Shown: in pieces, positions 15,701 through 23,690 of the stretch
Layout: each line of letters begins with the position of its first letter
How positions within the stretch are numbered: the first letter of the stretch is position 1
Program-made: the position numbers and the translations under genes
The notes under the pieces: generated by a model
Seen by the model: only the letters and a program-made list of their open reading frames with translations
The model's database searches: none
Told to the model about the DNA's origin: nothing
DNA from: Arcobacter sp. EP1
GTDB lineage: Bacteria > Campylobacterota > Campylobacteria > Campylobacterales > Arcobacteraceae
Direction of reading: 5' to 3'
DNA: 37,527 bases
NCBI GenBank assembly: GCA_001655195.1
Contig: LPNY01000042.1
Span: forward strand, 1 to 37,527

Positions 15701-16288
15701 TTATAAATTTTGAATATCGGGAAAGTTTCCTACCATTTTTTCATAGGTATCATTTGTTTTTAATGCAGTAATAACACAATTGAGTGGCTCTTGATGAATC
15801 ATTTCTAAATCAAATTCTCCCTCTCCTACTAAAAAAGCTAGTTGTTCAAGTGGTGGATTAAATTGTGCGTTAACACCCTCTTTGTTTCCCCGTGGGTCAA
15901 CTCTGTACCAACCAAACTCTTTTAAATAAATAGCATTGAGTCCATGCAGACAAAAGCTACCATCTTCGTACTCATTGCAGTGTAAACGTTGATAACAAAA
16001 TCCTGTAGGAATACTGTTTGCGCGTAATAGTGCCGCAAGGAGATGAGCCTTTGCATAACACCAACCTGTTTTGTGTTCTAAGACTTCACTAGCACTGCAT
16101 GTGCCTATTTGGCTTTTAAAATCACCAGCATGTTTAATCTCATCGCGTACATAATGAAAACAGTTCTTTGCTATGGCTTTATCACTATTACAATTATCAC
16201 TTAATCGTTTTGCCAATACTTGAATAGATGGATGGTTAAAATCGATAATATCACTTGCTTTTAAAAAGTTATTTGGATTTGTTTTCAT
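15701..16288 (-). CDS. Transglutaminase-like (cysteine protease fold) protein
   Basis: The 195-residue cytosolic protein has a transglutaminase-like catalytic triad: Cys77 in TGWCYAKAHLLAALLRA, His115 in CLHGLNAIYL and Asp131 in WYRVDPRGN. The region IAKNCFHYVRDEIKH before it is also typical of the family. Bacterial members are peptidases or amidases of varied substrate; this one cannot be assigned. The ATG at 16288 is taken as start; an in-frame TTG at 16315 would add nine residues and neither has a strong ribosome-binding site. Confidence 0.82.
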   Translation of the reverse strand: MKTNPNNFLKASDIIDFNHPSIQVLAKRLSDNCNSDKAIAKNCFHYVRDEIKHAGDFKSQIGTCSASEVLEHKTGWCYAKAHLLAALLRANSIPTGFCYQRLHCNEYEDGSFCLHGLNAIYLKEFGWYRVDPRGNKEGVNAQFNPPLEQLAFLVGEGEFDLEMIHQEPLNCVITALKTNDTYEKMVGNFPDIQNL

Positions 16289-16376
16289 AAAAATATTGTA
16301 GTGAAATTTACACAAAAAGTCACTCTTTACATTTAAAGATGGGAATGATTGTAATGTTCCCCAAAATAGATTAGTT

Positions 16377-17015
16377 TTAATTCATTTGATAATGGAGAAG
16401 CGTTTCTTGAGAATCTTTATTTTGAATACGTAAGCTTACAGGATAACTTTTTCTCTGTTTGCATTCTCGAAAAAGTTCACCGTGGGTATGCAAAGCAATT
16501 TTACTACTTTTTTCAAAGAGCCCTGCAATATGTCCTTCTAGAATAATTGTCAGTTCATATTGTGAAAACTTTTTAAAAACTTTTGGTGGTATATTATAGA
16601 GGATAATAGAACCTATCTCATTATTTGTATTAGGTAAAACAGTGGATGAAATGGTTTGAAAAAGATTGTTATTAAACTCTACTAAGTTAAATTTTCTTGC
16701 TCCTAAAGACGTTTTATTAACCATGTTATTTTCATTAAATATGCCTAAGAGTTTTGCAAAGGTGCGTTTAAAGTGTAGTGTTATCGTTTGATGTTTTTTG
16801 TTATAGTTTATAGTAATACCACGGCTTAATTTTGCAGAGACTTTTTTGTTACAAGGGCTACTAAAACTGTCAAGTTCTGTGACATTCCAACGGTTGAGTA
16901 TTTTGTACAGAAGTAGTCTAGTATCATTGATATAATATTCAGTATTAAAGCTTTTGTAGTATTGTGCAGAATAAAGTAATGTTGAAAAGAATAAAATTAA
17001 AAACAGTTTTTTCAT
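16377..17015 (-). CDS. Exported protein of unknown function
   Basis: The 212-residue protein has a clear signal peptide (MKKLFLILFFSTLLYSA). The mature part is rich in Asn, Lys and aromatic residues and in predicted strands, with two Cys residues that could form a disulfide (SSPCNKK and FRECKQR). I recognise no domain. It lies 49 nt after the GNAT gene on the same strand; the spacing to the next gene (88 nt) leaves its operon membership open. Confidence 0.6.
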   Translation of the reverse strand: MKKLFLILFFSTLLYSAQYYKSFNTEYYINDTRLLLYKILNRWNVTELDSFSSPCNKKVSAKLSRGITINYNKKHQTITLHFKRTFAKLLGIFNENNMVNKTSLGARKFNLVEFNNNLFQTISSTVLPNTNNEIGSIILYNIPPKVFKKFSQYELTIILEGHIAGLFEKSSKIALHTHGELFRECKQRKSYPVSLRIQNKDSQETLLHYQMN

Positions 17016-17064
17016 AGGTTATTATAGACTCTTCTGAAAAAAAATATTAAAAAGAAAGTACATT

Positions 17065-17520
17065 TTATCTACTCCAGTACCACGCGCTTAGATTGCTTGG
17101 GTTAAAACCTTTTTTTGTATAAAACTTTTTGGCATTGGTATTGTCATTATCACAAACCAGTTGCAGTCGTGCTAGATGATGTTGTTTGGCATAGGTTGTT
17201 AGTGCTTCAAAGAGTTGGCTTCCTATTGTTTGATTATGAAAGGCTTCGTTGATTACAAAGTCTTCAATAAGACCTACTTTTTCTCCAACTGCAGTTGAAA
17301 CAAGAGTTTGCAAGGTTACCATTCCTACTATTTTTTTGTTAACTCTTGCCGTGAGTATTACTGAATTGGGTGTTTCTAACAGCAGTTCTAATCCCCTTTG
17401 GTGTTTTTTTTCATCAAAGATAAAATCTTTTTCGATGGAAAAAAGATGTTGTAATAAACCAATGAGCTGAGGGATGTCTTTTTTACTAGCTGGTATGATT
17501 TCAACACTATTATTTGTCAT
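17065..17520 (-). CDS. GNAT-family N-acetyltransferase
   Basis: The 151-residue protein has the GNAT core. GMVTLQTLVS and LIEDFVINEAFHNQTIGSQLF hold the acetyl-CoA pyrophosphate-binding loop (Q-x-x-x-G-x-x-L in place of the commoner R/Q-G-x-G-x-G/A). RLQLVCDNDNTNAKKFYTKKGF is the C-terminal motif. The acceptor is unknown. It starts 12 nt after modC and is probably the last gene of the mod transcript, though nothing ties it to molybdate. Confidence 0.85.
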   Translation of the reverse strand: MTNNSVEIIPASKKDIPQLIGLLQHLFSIEKDFIFDEKKHQRGLELLLETPNSVILTARVNKKIVGMVTLQTLVSTAVGEKVGLIEDFVINEAFHNQTIGSQLFEALTTYAKQHHLARLQLVCDNDNTNAKKFYTKKGFNPSNLSAWYWSR

Positions 17521-17532
17521 GGGTTTTCCTCG

Positions 17533-18393
17533 TTATTCTCTCGTTTGGTGAATCATAGGGGCATAGGCTTTGGTGCTCACATTTACTTTATGCCCTACTT
17601 CTAAATTTGCCGCTTCATCACTACTAATAACCACTTCGACTAACTGTTGACCAATAGCTACAATAGCAATATGAATAACATCCGCTTTTATAATTTCTAA
17701 TAGCTCACCCTCAAAAGAGAATTTAGCACTTCCTTGGGTTTTGAGTAAGACCTCTTTTGCTTTGCCATCGTTGATAACTTTACCCTGTTCTAATACAATC
17801 ACTCGATTAGAAAGTCGGTAGATTTCACTGGGGTCATGACTCACCATAATAGTTGTGGTATTAAACTCTTTGTGCAGGGTCAAAATCTCATTTTGAAGTT
17901 TGGTTCGCATGATTGGATCAAGGGCACTTAAGGGCTCATCCATAAGTAACAGTTTAGGACGGTTCATCATGGCTCGACACAGACTTACTCTCTGTTGTTG
18001 ACCACCACTAAGCGTGCTAGGCATTCTATCTTTTAACTCATCTAGTTCAGTTAGCTGTAGTAGATGCAGAGCAAGTTTTTTATCATTGTTCACATATAAA
18101 AGGTTTTGTAAAACACTCATATTGGTAAAGAGGGCATAATCTTGAAAAACAAATCCAATTTGCCGTTGTTGTACAGGAAGATTGACTTTTTTATCTAGCC
18201 AGATTTGTCCCCCTACACTGATTTCACCTTTGGTTTTTTCTAAACCTGCTAAGATTCTAAGAAGGGTCGTTTTACCACTCCCACTTTTCCCACTAAGGGC
18301 GACAAAATCACCTTGTCTGATGTGTAAATCTACGTCTAAGTGCATCACTCCATGCACACCATGTAAGGGTTTTTTTATATCAATGTTTATCAT
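17533..18393 (-). CDS. modC: Molybdate ABC transporter ATP-binding protein ModC
   Basis: The 286-residue ATPase energises molybdate (or tungstate) import with ModB and ModA. Walker A is GKSGSGKTT (about 35-43), the Q-loop is Gln84, the signature is LSGGQQQR (128-135), Walker B ends in LLLMDEP with Glu153, and the H-loop is His186. A C-terminal Mop/TOBE domain (about 225-286) binds oxyanion. The ATG at 18393 shares one base with the stop of nth (TAATG), so modC translation depends on nth. An upstream TTG or other start inside nth is less likely. Confidence 0.93.
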   Translation of the reverse strand: MINIDIKKPLHGVHGVMHLDVDLHIRQGDFVALSGKSGSGKTTLLRILAGLEKTKGEISVGGQIWLDKKVNLPVQQRQIGFVFQDYALFTNMSVLQNLLYVNNDKKLALHLLQLTELDELKDRMPSTLSGGQQQRVSLCRAMMNRPKLLLMDEPLSALDPIMRTKLQNEILTLHKEFNTTTIMVSHDPSEIYRLSNRVIVLEQGKVINDGKAKEVLLKTQGSAKFSFEGELLEIIKADVIHIAIVAIGQQLVEVVISSDEAANLEVGHKVNVSTKAYAPMIHQTRE

Positions 18394-19040
18394 TATCGGT
18401 CTTCTTTTTTTACTGGACAATATTGGCTAATAGTACAGAGTCCACACTTGGGGTTTTTAGGTAAACAGATAGTTTGCCCAAAACTTACAAGGGTAAAATT
18501 TAAACTGTTCCAAAACTCTTTGGGTACTTTTTCACATAGGGCTTTAAAAGTCTCTTTTTCAGTTTTTGTAGTGATAAATCCCCACAAATTTGGCAAACGA
18601 TGCACATGGGTATCCACTGCAATAGTTGGAATAGAAAAAGCATTGTTTAACACAATATTAGCAGTTTTTTCACCCACTCCTTTTAGACTTAATAGTTCTT
18701 CTTTTGTATTGGGAACGCTAGCTTCAAATTTTTCAATTAGATTTTGTGAAACCTCTCTTATAACTTGCGCTTTTTTACGGTACATTCCTGTGGGTCGAAC
18801 AGTTTGTTCTAACTGCTCAATTGGTATTTCAAGCAGTTGTTGGGGTGTAATTGCTGGGTTAAAAAGTTTGTTACACACTTGGGCAGTATTTTCATCTTTT
18901 GTTCGCAGACTCAATAGTGTTGCCATCAAAATAGTATAAGGGTTTCTTTCAAAAGAGTTTTTCAAAATATTACTGGGGCTATCTTTATCAATACTGTTTT
19001 GAACTGTTTTTAGTACTTTTAAAAATGTTCTTTTATTCAT
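18393..19040 (-). CDS. nth: Endonuclease III (Nth), inserted in the mod operon
   Basis: Endonuclease III removes oxidised pyrimidines and nicks the abasic site. The 215-residue protein has the helix-hairpin-helix LLSLKGVGEKTANIVL with catalytic Lys125, the catalytic Asp143 in AVDTHVHRL, and a C-terminal 4Fe-4S motif Cys-x6-Cys-x2-Cys-x5-Cys (CLPKNPKCGLCTISQYC). All needed residues are present. The ATG at 19040 is 1 nt after the modB stop (TAAGATG). The modC start overlaps its stop, so it is embedded between the two transporter subunits. Confidence 0.93.
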   Translation of the reverse strand: MNKRTFLKVLKTVQNSIDKDSPSNILKNSFERNPYTILMATLLSLRTKDENTAQVCNKLFNPAITPQQLLEIPIEQLEQTVRPTGMYRKKAQVIREVSQNLIEKFEASVPNTKEELLSLKGVGEKTANIVLNNAFSIPTIAVDTHVHRLPNLWGFITTKTEKETFKALCEKVPKEFWNSLNFTLVSFGQTICLPKNPKCGLCTISQYCPVKKEDR

Positions 19041-19041
19041 C

Positions 19042-19734
19042 TTAGATTCCAAACTTTTTATTGAGTCTGCCATTGGTGATATAAACGCTTAGCAATACTA
19101 CAAAACTAATGAGTATCATAATAGCACTGTAAATATGGGCACTACTGTAGTCTAGAATTTCAACCATTTCATAAATAGCAACAGAGGCTACTTTTGTCTC
19201 ACCTGGAATACTTCCCCCTACCATTAATACAACACCAAATTCACCAACGGTATGTGCAAAGGTGATAATCAGTGCCGTAATAAGCGAGGGTTTAATATTT
19301 GGCAAGGCTACTTTAAATAGAGTAACAAGCTTGCTTTTCCCACTAATATAACTGGCTTCTAACATGTTTTTATTGATATTTTCAAAACCACTCTGTAAGG
19401 GTTGTACCATAAAAGGTAAACTATAAAAACAACTAGCAATTACAAGCCCTGTGAAACTAAAAACCAGTTTTACTCCAAAAACTTCTTCAAAAAAAGCACC
19501 AACTGGCGAGTTATAGGATAGTGCCCACAGAAGATAAAATCCTAAAACAGAAGGGGGCAAAACAATCGGCAGTGCCGTGATAGCTTCAAGAACAGGTTTC
19601 ATTTTTGAGCGTGTTTGAGACAAATACCAAGCTAGGGGTAGACTCAAAATAAACAATATAACCGTTGTAACAAAGGCTAATTTAAAGGAGAGTAAAAAGG
19701 GAGTAAACTCCATATTAGTAAGCATTTCAATCAT
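19042..19734 (-). CDS. modB: Molybdate ABC transporter permease ModB
   Basis: The 230-residue inner-membrane protein has about five helices and the ModB/CysTW binding-protein-dependent permease signature. [26 protein letters not shown] is the EAA loop that docks on ModC, followed by [20 protein letters not shown], which is typical of ModB. It starts with an 8-nt overlap with the Mop-protein gene. Function is molybdate import. Confidence 0.94.
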   Translation of the reverse strand: MIEMLTNMEFTPFLLSFKLAFVTTVILFILSLPLAWYLSQTRSKMKPVLEAITALPIVLPPSVLGFYLLWALSYNSPVGAFFEEVFGVKLVFSFTGLVIASCFYSLPFMVQPLQSGFENINKNMLEASYISGKSKLVTLFKVALPNIKPSLITALIITFAHTVGEFGVVLMVGGSIPGETKVASVAIYEMVEILDYSSAHIYSAIMILISFVVLLSVYITNGRLNKKFGI

Positions 19735-20134
19735 GAGTTACCTCCAAAATCGAGATGTCACTTGATTTTATAAATACTGATAAATCATCCCCTTTTTTTA
19801 ACTGCATGTGGTTAAAAGACTCCAGAGTAATAATACTCTCCAATACCGTCTCCTTCGAGTTTTGCATGGTGATTTTTAAATTACACAACAATTTACCGCA
19901 CTCTGTATTTGTAAGGGTTCCTTGTAAGGTATTGGAAAAGCTAGTTAATCCTTGAAACTCTTTGGCAATAGAGACATGGGTAGGTTTAACTACGAGATTT
20001 ACATTGGTGCCTATTTGAATATTATTAAGTTCTAGACTCATCATTTTGATTGGCGTAGTGTTAAAATCAAAACTTACAATATGTAGACTATCAACATTTT
20101 CTATTTGTTTAACGGTTGCAGGAATTTTATTCAT
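19727..20134 (-). CDS. Di-Mop/TOBE protein of the mod operon
   Basis: The 135-residue protein consists of two Mop-like (TOBE) domains and nothing else. The first begins [12 protein letters not shown] and runs to about 65; the second runs from NTLQGTLTN to SDISILEV. Mop domains bind molybdate or tungstate in oligomers, so storage, buffering or homeostasis is likely. Campylobacter jejuni has a similar extra gene between modA and modB (recalled, not checked). I chose ATG 20134, which overlaps the modA stop by 8 nt; earlier GTG and ATG codons exist further inside modA. Confidence 0.82.
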   Translation of the reverse strand: MNKIPATVKQIENVDSLHIVSFDFNTTPIKMMSLELNNIQIGTNVNLVVKPTHVSIAKEFQGLTSFSNTLQGTLTNTECGKLLCNLKITMQNSKETVLESIITLESFNHMQLKKGDDLSVFIKSSDISILEVTHD

Positions 20135-20876
20135 AACTTTGGTACCCATATGTTTTAAAAATTGCTTGGGCTTCGTCACTTAAGATAAAATCATAAAAGT
20201 CTTGAACCTCTGGTTTGTTTTGTCCGTGTTTGAGTTTGACCATTCCTTGTTGAATGGGAGTATAAAATTGAGTGTCAATAGTTGCCCAGTGAATGTTCTC
20301 TTTAAAGTTTTTCATCTTAGAACTATATAGGGATGATTTGGCAATGATACCAATATCTGCTGCAATCAAAGCGTAACTCACCGTTTGAGAAATAGATTCC
20401 CCATAGACAAATTTACGAATAAGTGTATCTAAAATTTTTGCTTTTGCTAACGCTTCAAAAGCAGCCACTCCATAGGGAGCTGTTTTAGGATTGGCAACGG
20501 CAATCTTTTTGATATCATCTTTTAATAATATCGCCATACTAGAAGAAAAGTTTCGCGGCTTTTTGCTCAAAAATGCCAAAGACCCTTTCGCATAAACGAT
20601 AGGTTCATTTAATGCAAGTCTCTTTTTATACAGTGTATTTGGGTATTTCATATTGGCACTAAGAAAAAGATCATAGGGTGCCCCATTACTTATTTTGGCA
20701 AAGAGTTTTCCACTGCTTCCTAAAACCACACGTACTTTTGTATTTGGATAGTGGTTATTAAACGCTTTTTTTAAATCTTCAAAAGCATAACTTACATTTG
20801 CAGCAGCTGCTATAGTGATAGTATTAGCAAAAAGACTTAGGGGTAAAAGGCTTAGTAGTAAAATAGGTTTTATCAT
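20127..20876 (-). CDS. modA: Molybdate-binding periplasmic protein ModA
   Basis: The 249-residue protein has a signal peptide (MIKPILLLSLLPLSLFA) and the ModA fold. ITIAAAANVSYAFEDLKKAF comes first, then the oxyanion-binding LGSSGKLFAKISNGAPYDLFLSA. AVANPKTAPYGVAAFEAL follows, and finally DFYDFILSDEAQAIFKTYGY. The SSGKL and APYG segments are the family's ligand-contact regions. It starts 8 nt after modE and is cotranscribed with it. Confidence 0.95.
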   Translation of the reverse strand: MIKPILLLSLLPLSLFANTITIAAAANVSYAFEDLKKAFNNHYPNTKVRVVLGSSGKLFAKISNGAPYDLFLSANMKYPNTLYKKRLALNEPIVYAKGSLAFLSKKPRNFSSSMAILLKDDIKKIAVANPKTAPYGVAAFEALAKAKILDTLIRKFVYGESISQTVSYALIAADIGIIAKSSLYSSKMKNFKENIHWATIDTQFYTPIQQGMVKLKHGQNKPEVQDFYDFILSDEAQAIFKTYGYQSYE

Positions 20877-20884
20877 CTTTTGTC

Positions 20885-21664
20885 CTAAATAATATTGATA
20901 TTGTATGCTTTAAAAGAGGCATAGATAGTATCGTTGGATTTGAGTTGTAGTTTTTGACAACTCGCCGTTGTGATTTTTGCGTGGATTTGGTCTTGGTCAC
21001 AATTGATGGTGATATTACTATTAATCCCATCATCATGAATGCTCTCGATAACTCCCAATAATAAGTTTCGTGCACTGTTTGTTGAAACATCACAAGTTAG
21101 TACGATATTACTGGTCTCAATTAAAAATTGTACCTCATCATCACAGGTTAACTCTTTTGCTTGTACAAAGGTTTCACTCTCAATACAAGTGAGTTCTTGC
21201 CCACACTGTAACGCTATGGTAATCTCATAATTGCTGTTGATTTGATTCATCTTTGTGATAGTTCCACTGAGTCTACTAAAAACGGGCTCTTCACTATGGT
21301 CATCAATAATTTGTTCATTAAATGCATTTTGAAGTGTTTGAAAGTAGTTTTTATGCAGACTCTCAATTTCACCAAAGGCTTGAATAATCTCTTTGGCATG
21401 GGCAGTTATGACCGTACCCCCGCCACCTTTTCCTCCTGTTACTTTTGTAACGAGAGGTTTATTGGAGAGTTTATTCATGATATCAACACTGTCCCATGCT
21501 GCTTTATAACTCATCTTCATAGCTTTTGCTGCTTTTGTGATAGAACCATGCAGTTGGATATTTTGTAAAAGTTCAATGCGACCTCGTCCTATGAAGTTGC
21601 GATTCTCTTTTTTTATCCAAATGTTTCCATCCACATCAAAAATAGTGTTTGTTAATTTATTCAT
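20885..21664 (-). CDS. modE: Molybdate-responsive transcriptional regulator ModE
   Basis: The 259-residue protein has an N-terminal winged helix. RIELLQNIQLHGSITKAAKA is followed by MSYKAAWDSVDIMNKLSNKP and the family motif TGGKGGGGTVIT. The C-terminal half is two Mop domains (about 130-259) that bind molybdate. Length and order match E. coli ModE. As first gene of the operon it is probably repressed by itself through the palindrome at 21666-21693. No ribosome-binding site precedes the ATG; see the leaderless finding. Confidence 0.93.
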   Translation of the reverse strand: MNKLTNTIFDVDGNIWIKKENRNFIGRGRIELLQNIQLHGSITKAAKAMKMSYKAAWDSVDIMNKLSNKPLVTKVTGGKGGGGTVITAHAKEIIQAFGEIESLHKNYFQTLQNAFNEQIIDDHSEEPVFSRLSGTITKMNQINSNYEITIALQCGQELTCIESETFVQAKELTCDDEVQFLIETSNIVLTCDVSTNSARNLLLGVIESIHDDGINSNITINCDQDQIHAKITTASCQKLQLKSNDTIYASFKAYNINII

Positions 21665-21665
21665 A

Positions 21666-21693
21666 AGCGTAATATATCAAAATATATAACGCT
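21666..21693 (-). promoter_or_regulatory. ModE operator (28-bp palindrome)
   Basis: The arms AGCGTAATATAT and ATATATAACGCT are complementary at 11 of 12 positions, around a 4-nt centre. The core reads CG-N-ATATA, six bases, TATATAACG, close to the described ModE consensus CGNTATATA-N6-TATATNNCG. It starts 2 nt upstream of the modE ATG and covers the -10 box, so molybdate-bound ModE would block transcription. Confidence 0.85.
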
Positions 21694-21700
21694 TTGTCAA
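21671..21700 (-). promoter_or_regulatory. Promoter of the mod operon
   Basis: On the minus strand TTGACA (21695-21700) and TATATT (21671-21676) stand 18 nt apart. Transcription would begin about 7 nt after the -10 box, at or next to the modE ATG (21664). The ModE palindrome fills the spacer and -10 region. Confidence 0.65.
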
Positions 21701-21722
21701 ACTGCCATTGTGTGATTGTTTT

Positions 21723-21730
21723 GCTATAAT
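21723..21730 (+). promoter_or_regulatory. Extended -10 promoter of the Crp/Fnr-type gene
   Basis: TTTTGCTATAAT is an extended -10 (TG-N-TATAAT) with a perfect TATAAT at 21725-21730, 31 nt before the ATG. It diverges from the mod promoter. Confidence 0.6.
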
Positions 21731-21761
21731 TTTAAAAATAAATAGGCTAGAGTGAGTCATC

Positions 21762-22352
21762 ATGAATAAAGAAGAAAAAAGTTTTGAATTTTTAAAAAGT
21801 GTGTTGGATGGATATTATCCTCTCTGTTTAAATACTTGGCAAGCATTTATGAAAATATGCACACCTCTATGTATTGATAAACATGATTACATTTGCAGAG
21901 CCAATGAATTGCAAAAACATTTTTTCTTTGTAACAGCAGGGCTTTTACGTGTATATACTATTGATGAAAAGGGTGTAGAATACAACAAAACATTTTTTGA
22001 AGAAGGCACCTTTCCGGGTTCTATGGTCGCTTTATTAAAAGATGAACCCTCCTCTTTTGAGATACAAGCGTTAGAAAAGTGTGAACTTATATGTATTGAT
22101 TTTAAACAGTATCGTGAACTACTTTTAGCATATGATGATTTAAAACTATTTCACATAAATTATTTAGAACGAAATTGGCTCATGAAAACTGAAGCCAAAG
22201 AGATTGCTATGATTCAAGAAGATGCAAGCAGTCGTTACGATAGGTTTTTAGAAGATTACCCAACCTTAGGAAATCGATTAGCTCAGTACCATATCGCTTC
22301 GCACTTAGGTATTACCCCAACTCAATTAAGCAGAATTCGAAAAAACAGATAA
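21762..22352 (+). CDS. Crp/Fnr-family transcriptional regulator
   Basis: The 196-residue protein has a cyclic-nucleotide-binding-like beta barrel (about 30-120; HFFFVTAGLLRVYTIDEKG and FEEGTFPGSMVALL). A coiled dimer helix and a short C-terminal helix-turn-helix follow (HIASHLGITPTQLSRIRKN). It lacks the Cys cluster of Fnr and the full cAMP pocket, so the signal is unknown. It may control the transporter and acetyltransferase genes that follow on the same strand. Confidence 0.88.
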   Translation: MNKEEKSFEFLKSVLDGYYPLCLNTWQAFMKICTPLCIDKHDYICRANELQKHFFFVTAGLLRVYTIDEKGVEYNKTFFEEGTFPGSMVALLKDEPSSFEIQALEKCELICIDFKQYRELLLAYDDLKLFHINYLERNWLMKTEAKEIAMIQEDASSRYDRFLEDYPTLGNRLAQYHIASHLGITPTQLSRIRKNR

Positions 22353-22424
22353 AAAATCAACCTATGTAAATGACACTGCTTTTAGAATCCATTACAATGT
22401 GATATGATTTTAAAGGATTAAAAG

Positions 22425-22865
22425 ATGGTATATTTTATACTTCTTTCACTGTTAGCAGGTATGGCAGTTGTTACACAAGCCAATATCAATGCTTATGTTG
22501 GCACACTGCTTTCTAGTTCTGTTGTAGCAACCCTAATTGCGCTGATTTTGAGTACCTCTGTTGTTTTTATTGCTTCACTGCTGTATGTAAAACAACTACC
22601 CAGTTTTGAGACGATTAAAATTATACCCTTGTATTTATGGCTGAGTATTGGATTGTTAGGTGCTTTTGCTTTAGGCACTTTCTATTATGTGATACCCAAG
22701 ATTGGAATACTTTCGATGATTTCATACAGTTTGTGTGGACAGTTGATAATCTCCATGGTTTTTAGTCATTTTGGATGGTTAAATATGCCAGTTTCAACGA
22801 TAACTCTTAGTAAAATTCTAGGCATTATATCCATGATGATAGGTATTTTTCTAATCAATAAATAA
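22425..22865 (+). CDS. DUF606/YdcZ-type DMT transporter, single-repeat
   Basis: The 146-residue protein has about five helices (YFILLSLLAGMAVVTQANIN, then GLLGAFALGTFYYVIPKIG). This half-size form is typical of DUF606 members of the drug/metabolite transporter superfamily, which work as dimers. The substrate is unknown. It is 16 nt ahead of the arylamine N-acetyltransferase gene and probably cotranscribed with it, which hints at handling of aromatic amines. Confidence 0.82.
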   Translation: MVYFILLSLLAGMAVVTQANINAYVGTLLSSSVVATLIALILSTSVVFIASLLYVKQLPSFETIKIIPLYLWLSIGLLGAFALGTFYYVIPKIGILSMISYSLCGQLIISMVFSHFGWLNMPVSTITLSKILGIISMMIGIFLINK

Positions 22866-22881
22866 GAAGAAAGGATAATGT

Positions 22882-23688
22882 ATGAACCAACTAATAAAAA
22901 ACTATTTAAATGAATTAGGCTTTGACACAATAAGAACCCTAGAAGATATCACAAAACTTATTCGAGCCCATGAAAGAGCTTTTGCATTTTCTAGTTTGAA
23001 AGTGCTACTTAAAGAAGATATCTCTTTAGAACTGGAATCTATTTATGAAAATATAGTGGCAAAGAAAAGAGGCGGTTACTGTTTTGAACACAATAAATTA
23101 ATGTATGAAGTTTTAAAAGCCCTTGGTTTTGATGTACAATTCTTCCTAGCTCGAGTGATAAACAATACAACAGCAGATGTTCCTCAAACCCACCGTTTTA
23201 CACTATTAAATTTTAAAGGGGAACGCTATCTCATTGATGTGGGTATTGGCTTTCGTTCACCCAATGTTCCCGTAAAATTTGGCTCTTTTGATGATGAATC
23301 AACCTACAGTCACTTAGGTATTTCATATAAGATCATCACCAATGAAGATGGTACGTATAACTTAGCTCTTTTAGAAAAAGGAGAGTGGTTTAAAGCCACC
23401 AAATTTGATTTAAACCCCTGTGTTGAGGCAGACTTTGAACTGGGACATTTTTATAGTCATAAAAACCCCTGTGCAGTTTTTGTGAATAACTTAGTTATCT
23501 CACGTATTGATAAAGAGTGTATCTATTCCTTACGAAATGCAGACTATATTAAAATTGATGAAAATGAGTTTGTTAAAATTCCTATTGATAGTGTGGAAAA
23601 ACTTACTGAAGTTTTAACAAAAGATTTTAATACCAAGTTTAGTTCCCAAGAGATTTTGTTTTTCTATAACACTTATGTAAAGAAGTGA
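22882..23688 (+). CDS. Arylamine N-acetyltransferase
   Basis: The 268-residue enzyme transfers acetyl from acetyl-CoA to aromatic amines or hydrazines. The triad is complete: Cys67 in RGGYCFEHN, His104 in THRFTLL and Asp119 in LIDVGIG. FAFSSLKVLL before the Cys matches the family's FEN(L) region, though the usual PFEN is altered. It starts 16 nt after the DUF606 gene. Confidence 0.93.
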   Translation: MNQLIKNYLNELGFDTIRTLEDITKLIRAHERAFAFSSLKVLLKEDISLELESIYENIVAKKRGGYCFEHNKLMYEVLKALGFDVQFFLARVINNTTADVPQTHRFTLLNFKGERYLIDVGIGFRSPNVPVKFGSFDDESTYSHLGISYKIITNEDGTYNLALLEKGEWFKATKFDLNPCVEADFELGHFYSHKNPCAVFVNNLVISRIDKECIYSLRNADYIKIDENEFVKIPIDSVEKLTEVLTKDFNTKFSSQEILFFYNTYVKK

Positions 23689-23690
23689 GG

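Noticed and set aside
21665-21761. Molybdenum-cofactor riboswitch before the mod operon
   Set aside because: The space between promoter and modE ATG is only a few nucleotides and the ModE palindrome explains regulation.
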